Part shown: piece by piece, positions 42,489 through 45,588 of the stretch
Layout: each line of letters begins with the position of its first letter
How positions within the stretch are numbered: the stretch's first letter is position 1
From: JAGKXC01 sp964554385
GTDB lineage: Bacteria; Bacteroidota; Bacteroidia; NS11-12g; UBA955
DNA: 45,588 bases
Reading direction: 5' to 3'
Assembly: GCA_964554385.1 (NCBI GenBank)
Contig: CAZKOM010000009.1
Coordinates: 1 to 45,588, forward strand
The notes under the pieces: generated by a model
What the model was told of the DNA's origin: nothing
Database searches by the model: none
Seen by the model: only the letters and a program-made list of their open reading frames with translations
Made by a program: the position numbers and the translations under genes

Positions 42489-44180
42489 ATGGAATCAAAC
42501 AAACAGAGTAAACAAAGAAAATTTGCCACGAATCATCGTTTCGGCAAATTAAATGTTGCAAGAAAAGTAACTTTTTTATTTGTTGTAGCAATTTTACAAG
42601 GTATCACAACAAATAGGCTATTCTCTCAGTATACATGGGGAGAACACATTTCCCCCATCTTATACAACAATTGCGTTAATTGTCATAATGACGGTGGCAT
42701 AGCTCCTTTTTCATTGATCGGCTATAACAAGGCTAAAGCTTACGCCCAATCGATAAAATCCTCGGTTGTTGACCGATCCATGCCACCATGGCCAGCTTCA
42801 CCATCCTACAATCGGTATTCGCACGAAAAAATACTAAGTGCTCATGAAATTCAGCAAATCTCTGATTGGGTAGACGCCGGCGCCCCTGAAGGTGACGCGA
42901 GTAAAGCACCCGTTCCACCCTCCCCTAAAAAAGGTATAACCATCCAAAATCCAACCTTAATTGGCAAAATGCCAACCTACTTGGTTAATACCAATACGGA
43001 TGTTTACCGATGTTTTGTTATCCCAACGCAATTCAACACCAACCAGTATTTAACAGAAATTGAGGTAATACCAGGAAATCCAAAAATAGTTCATCATGTT
43101 TTGGTATTTCATGATACCAGCAGTAAACCAAAAAAACTTGACGATGCGGATTTAGAACCCGGATATTTGAGTTTTGGAGGTACCGGCTCAAATTCTTCCA
43201 ATCTAATTGGAGTCTACGTTCCCGGACAAGAACCCTACCAATTCCCAAACGGTTTTGCGTGTAATTTACCCCCTAATGGCTACATAATTATGCAAATTCA
43301 TTATCCAGGAGGTGTAAACGCTGAGATCGATTCAACCAAAGTTATTCTAAAAACAGGTTCCAACCCGTTACGACCTATTTACATTGTGTCTGCTATCAAT
43401 CACCAAAGCACCTCACTCACCAACGGGCCACTTTACTTAGCTCCGGACCAACAAAAGACATTTTATTCTCGAACCGAAAACAAGAATTACAACCTCATCG
43501 CCCTCGCCGTTGCCCCCCACATGCATCTAATTGGGAAAAGCATTAAGTCGTATTTGGTTAATGGCAAAGACACCACCAAAATTATCGACATTCCCAATTG
43601 GGACTTTCACTGGCAACGAACTTATTCCTTTCGCAAACCCGTAATCATTCCCAAAGGGAGTACGTTGTGGGGAGAGGCCTACTACGATAATACCTCCAGC
43701 AACCCCAACAATCCGAACTTCCCTACCAAGGCCATCTCCCTTGGCGAAGGGACCGGCGATGAAATGATGTTGGTTTACTATTGGCTATCTCCCTATTACC
43801 CCGGTGATGAAAACATGGTTCTGGACACCACCCCACTCAAGAATATTCTTTCCATTACAAAAGATCTTATTACATCAAATTGGAAAATTTACCCCAATCC
43901 AATAAAAATAAACAGCGAATCGAAAATAATTATCGAAAGCGAATCACCAATTAACACTATTGAAATGTTGGATCCTACTGGGAAAATAATTAAATCAACT
44001 ATTCAAAAGAATTTACCTTCAGAAAATCCAGCTTTCGTAATTTCCCCTAGCATATCAGTGGAGGACAATAAATTTTCTACCCACCTTTCAATACTAAACT
44101 TAGCACCTGGCACCTACCAATTAAAACTAACAGGATCGCAGGGGCAAAGCGTTACTAGCACCCTATTAATACTGCCTTAG
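42489..44180 (+). CDS. Secreted cytochrome c / PHM-like copper monooxygenase fusion with T9SS domain
   Basis: 563 aa. A long basic N-terminus leads into a hydrophobic segment (28-40), probably a signal peptide with cleavage near LFSQ. A single-haem cytochrome domain follows (C62-V-N-C65-H66; M98 in RSMPPWP is a possible axial ligand). Residues about 150-450 resemble the two-domain peptidylglycine-hydroxylating monooxygenase fold: HH at 202-203, H271 in QIHYPGG, HMH at 344-346 and Met at 426/427, a full set of six copper ligands at PHM-like spacing. The end (from about 470, WKIYPNPI) is a T9SS type A domain. It is probably exported by SprA and may pass electrons from haem to copper (inference); its substrate is unknown. 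Confidence 0.82.
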   Translation: MESNKQSKQRKFATNHRFGKLNVARKVTFLFVVAILQGITTNRLFSQYTWGEHISPILYNNCVNCHNDGGIAPFSLIGYNKAKAYAQSIKSSVVDRSMPPWPASPSYNRYSHEKILSAHEIQQISDWVDAGAPEGDASKAPVPPSPKKGITIQNPTLIGKMPTYLVNTNTDVYRCFVIPTQFNTNQYLTEIEVIPGNPKIVHHVLVFHDTSSKPKKLDDADLEPGYLSFGGTGSNSSNLIGVYVPGQEPYQFPNGFACNLPPNGYIIMQIHYPGGVNAEIDSTKVILKTGSNPLRPIYIVSAINHQSTSLTNGPLYLAPDQQKTFYSRTENKNYNLIALAVAPHMHLIGKSIKSYLVNGKDTTKIIDIPNWDFHWQRTYSFRKPVIIPKGSTLWGEAYYDNTSSNPNNPNFPTKAISLGEGTGDEMMLVYYWLSPYYPGDENMVLDTTPLKNILSITKDLITSNWKIYPNPIKINSESKIIIESESPINTIEMLDPTGKIIKSTIQKNLPSENPAFVISPSISVEDNKFSTHLSILNLAPGTYQLKLTGSQGQSVTSTLLILP

Positions 44181-44196
44181 CAAAATCGTTGTTAAC

Positions 44197-44580
44197 TTAT
44201 CGAACGCAGATTACTGAAATCTCTACCAAAGCGTCTTTAGGCAATCGAGACACTTCCACGGTTTCACGTGCAGGGTATTGTCCCTCTTTAAAGTACGATC
44301 CATAAATGGCATTTACTTTGGGAAAATCATTCATGCTCTTTAAAAAAATAGAGGTTTTTACCACGTTAGCAAAAGAAAGATCGGCATCGGCCATTAATGC
44401 TGAAATATTATCCATCACACGTTTCGCTTGTATCTCCACATCCGTCTCGCTATCGAAACTTCCAGTTTCTGGGTTTAATCCAATCATTCCAGAGAAATAA
44501 AAAGTATTACCCGCTTGAACGGCTTGGGAATAAGGGCCGATGGGTTGTGGAGCATTTTTAGAATAAATAGGTTGTATCAT
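44197..44580 (-). CDS. RidA-family enamine/imine deaminase
   Basis: Removes reactive 2-aminoacrylate-type intermediates by hydrolysing imines. The family core is complete: NAPQPIGPYSQAV near the start, FYFSGMIGLNPETG, and ARETVEVSRLPKDALVEISVI with the conserved Arg and the C-terminal Glu. From the ATG at 44580 the product is 127 aa, the normal length. The frame stays open upstream to an ATG at 44685, and that extension looks like a lipoprotein signal, but it would overlap the divergent gene by 79 bases; the short form is preferred. The intergenic gap is then 26 bases. Confidence 0.88.
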   Translation of the reverse strand: MIQPIYSKNAPQPIGPYSQAVQAGNTFYFSGMIGLNPETGSFDSETDVEIQAKRVMDNISALMADADLSFANVVKTSIFLKSMNDFPKVNAIYGSYFKEGQYPARETVEVSRLPKDALVEISVICVR

Positions 44581-44591
44581 TGGCTTTGATG

Positions 44592-44599
44592 TAAATTTG
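44592..44599 (+). promoter_or_regulatory. -7 element 7 bases from the dehydrogenase-like start
   Basis: TAAATTTG fits TAnnTTTG; the ATG at 44607 follows 7 bases later, so a leaderless transcript is possible. It lies in the 26-base spacer shared with RidA. Confidence 0.5.
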
Positions 44600-44606
44600 T
44601 GGCAAC

Positions 44607-45302
44607 ATGAAGATAGGCCTGATAGCAAGCCCAGAAAAACGAAAAGCTTGGGAACTAAAGAATTTACCCGATTCCACCGTTTCATGGGTGCAAGATACGC
44701 ATGAGCATCGGAAGTTTGACGTTTGGATTGATTTGGATTTCGATCAAAACATCGAACGATTAATTGACTATGCTACCAACACCCAAACCACTTTTTTGTT
44801 GGGTTGCGTATTTAATACGCTGGAATCTGCTTTTCTTCAAATTTCAGGTTACACCAATCAACCAGGAGAAATTATAAAACCCGCTACCTGGAAAGGGATT
44901 GGAATCAACCACCTGCCCACTTTCATAGAAAGACAAACCTTGGAATTTACCAACCCCTTCGGATTAGAAATTCCCTATTTAGAACCCATATTCTTCAAAT
45001 TGGGTTATCCTCAATGGGAACAAGTAAACAGCCGAGTGGGAATGGTTACACCGCGCGTAGTATGCATGATTATAAACGAAGCCTATTACACAGTTCAAGA
45101 GCGTACTGCACTGCCCGAGGATATAGATCAAGCCATGAAACTAGGAACCAACTACCCGAAGGGCCCGTTTGAATGGTGCAGAGAAATTGGAATCAACAAT
45201 GTTTATCATCTTTTGGATTCCATGTATTTGGATACGCGCGAAGAACGATACAAAATCTGTAGCCTGCTCAAACAAGAGTGGTTAAGCAGTCAGTTGAAAT
45301 AA
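44607..45302 (+). CDS. Short 3-hydroxyacyl-CoA dehydrogenase-like protein lacking the NAD motif
   Basis: 231 aa. The C-terminal 95 residues are a clear 3-hydroxyacyl-CoA dehydrogenase C-terminal domain: SRVGMVTPRVVCMIINEAYY, a DIDQAMKLGTNYPKGPFEW segment and the following helix. The N-terminal half (MKIGLIASPEKRK...) has a beta-strand start but no GxGxxG dinucleotide motif and is shorter than the usual 185-residue Rossmann domain. Redox activity is therefore doubtful; it may be a degenerate paralogue with a binding or assembly role. No stop or frameshift interrupts it, and it has its own -7 element, so it is not an evident pseudogene. Divergent from RidA. Confidence 0.75.
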   Translation: MKIGLIASPEKRKAWELKNLPDSTVSWVQDTHEHRKFDVWIDLDFDQNIERLIDYATNTQTTFLLGCVFNTLESAFLQISGYTNQPGEIIKPATWKGIGINHLPTFIERQTLEFTNPFGLEIPYLEPIFFKLGYPQWEQVNSRVGMVTPRVVCMIINEAYYTVQERTALPEDIDQAMKLGTNYPKGPFEWCREIGINNVYHLLDSMYLDTREERYKICSLLKQEWLSSQLK

Positions 45303-45332
45303 TCATTTTTTTACCTTTTATTGCTAAAAAAC

Positions 45333-45352
45333 ACATTGTGCAAGCACAATGT
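45333..45352. repeat. 20-bp near-perfect palindrome
   Basis: ACATTGTGC-AA-GCACAATGT, nine-base arms with a two-base centre, 30 bases after the dehydrogenase-like gene. No T tract follows. Its symmetry suits a dimeric regulator or a short hairpin at the 3' end of the transcript. The rest of the 206-base spacer shows nothing else except the terminator at its far end. Confidence 0.55.
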
Positions 45353-45454
45353 ATAATTAGTGCAGGATCTATAAACTACTCTGTTGTTTTCCTAATTCAT
45401 TGAATCCAATCTAGCATTTGACATTTCTCTCCGCGCAGATCGTAATATTCAACG

Positions 45455-45487
45455 AACAAAAAAGGGCGACCATTTGGCCGCCCTTTT
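45455..45487 (-). terminator. Terminator for the gene at the right edge
   Basis: On the minus strand GGGCGGCC, loop AAAT, GGTCGCCC, then six T. The one non-Watson-Crick position is G-U in minus-strand RNA but A-C in plus-strand RNA, so the hairpin is built for the minus-strand gene ending at 45509. Confidence 0.85.
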
Positions 45488-45508
45488 CAATATTAAACAA
45501 ATAATGAA

Positions 45509-45588
45509 TTACTTCTGCACAGTAATTTTCTTAGTTACTACTTGCTTGCCATTGCTTACTTCTACCAAGTAAACTCCGTTGCTCAAGT
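45509..45588 (-). CDS. 3' end of a T9SS-exported protein (sorting domain only)
   Basis: Only the last 25 codons are in the window. They end in a typical type A T9SS sorting-domain tail: LSNGVYLVEVSNGKQ followed by VVTKKITVQK and a TAA stop. The protein is therefore probably a secreted surface protein handled by SprA and PorZ; what the rest encodes cannot be seen. Confidence 0.85.
   Translation of the reverse strand, partial: LSNGVYLVEVSNGKQVVTKKITVQK

Overview
The window comes from a member of the Bacteroidota. Evidence: a complete gliding/type IX secretion (T9SS) block (gldA-gldF-gldG, sprA, porZ), several proteins ending in T9SS sorting domains, a class III glutamine synthetase, a DUF3467 protein, and -7 promoter elements of the Bacteroidota type TAnnTTTG instead of Shine-Dalgarno sites. 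The genus cannot be named from the sequence. Most genes read by eye as roughly 40-47% GC; one block near 29.6-32.3 kb is clearly AT-richer (about 34% in sampled lines).

Layout. 1-1.8 kb: 3' part of ribF, overlapped by a secreted M23 peptidase. 1.9-15.4 kb, plus strand: gldA-gldF-gldG, ruvA, the giant sprA (2363 aa) and porZ, tightly packed and probably largely co-transcribed; this is the machinery for T9SS secretion and gliding. 15.4-24.5 kb, minus strand: glnN, trxB, an exported BNR-propeller protein, a PpiD-like chaperone, a SIS-domain sugar-phosphate isomerase and a PhnP-like metallohydrolase, each group with its own promoter or terminator. 24.8-29.6 kb, plus strand: kup potassium transporter and a dipeptidyl-peptidase IV with unusual low-complexity inserts.

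29.6-32.3 kb, minus strand: a low-GC accessory island with a nucleotidyltransferase overlapped by a MarR-type winged-helix gene (toxin-antitoxin-like, AbiE-reminiscent), an array of alternating 7-mers in front of it, and a metallophosphoesterase upstream. 32.5-45.6 kb: bcp peroxiredoxin, a 1421-aa GH81 beta-1,3-glucanase with CBM6 and T9SS domains, three 25-bp direct repeats, gpsA, a PduO-type cobalamin adenosyltransferase, a YceI lipoprotein with a strong terminator, an orphan PaaN-like aldehyde dehydrogenase, DUF3467, a secreted cytochrome c/copper-monooxygenase fusion, RidA, a short 3-hydroxyacyl-CoA dehydrogenase-like protein without a visible NAD motif, and the 3' end of another T9SS substrate.

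How it fits together: SprA is the outer-membrane T9SS channel, PorZ a surface component of the same system, and the GH81 enzyme, the cytochrome/monooxygenase and the gene cut by the right edge are probable cargo. The remaining genes are mostly housekeeping. The most promising less-described items are the low-GC toxin-antitoxin-like island with its operator-like array, the cytochrome c-PHM fusion carrying a complete set of copper ligands, the 25-bp repeat triplet, and the very short distance between several -7 elements and their start codons. No tRNA, rRNA, insertion sequence or CRISPR array was recognised.
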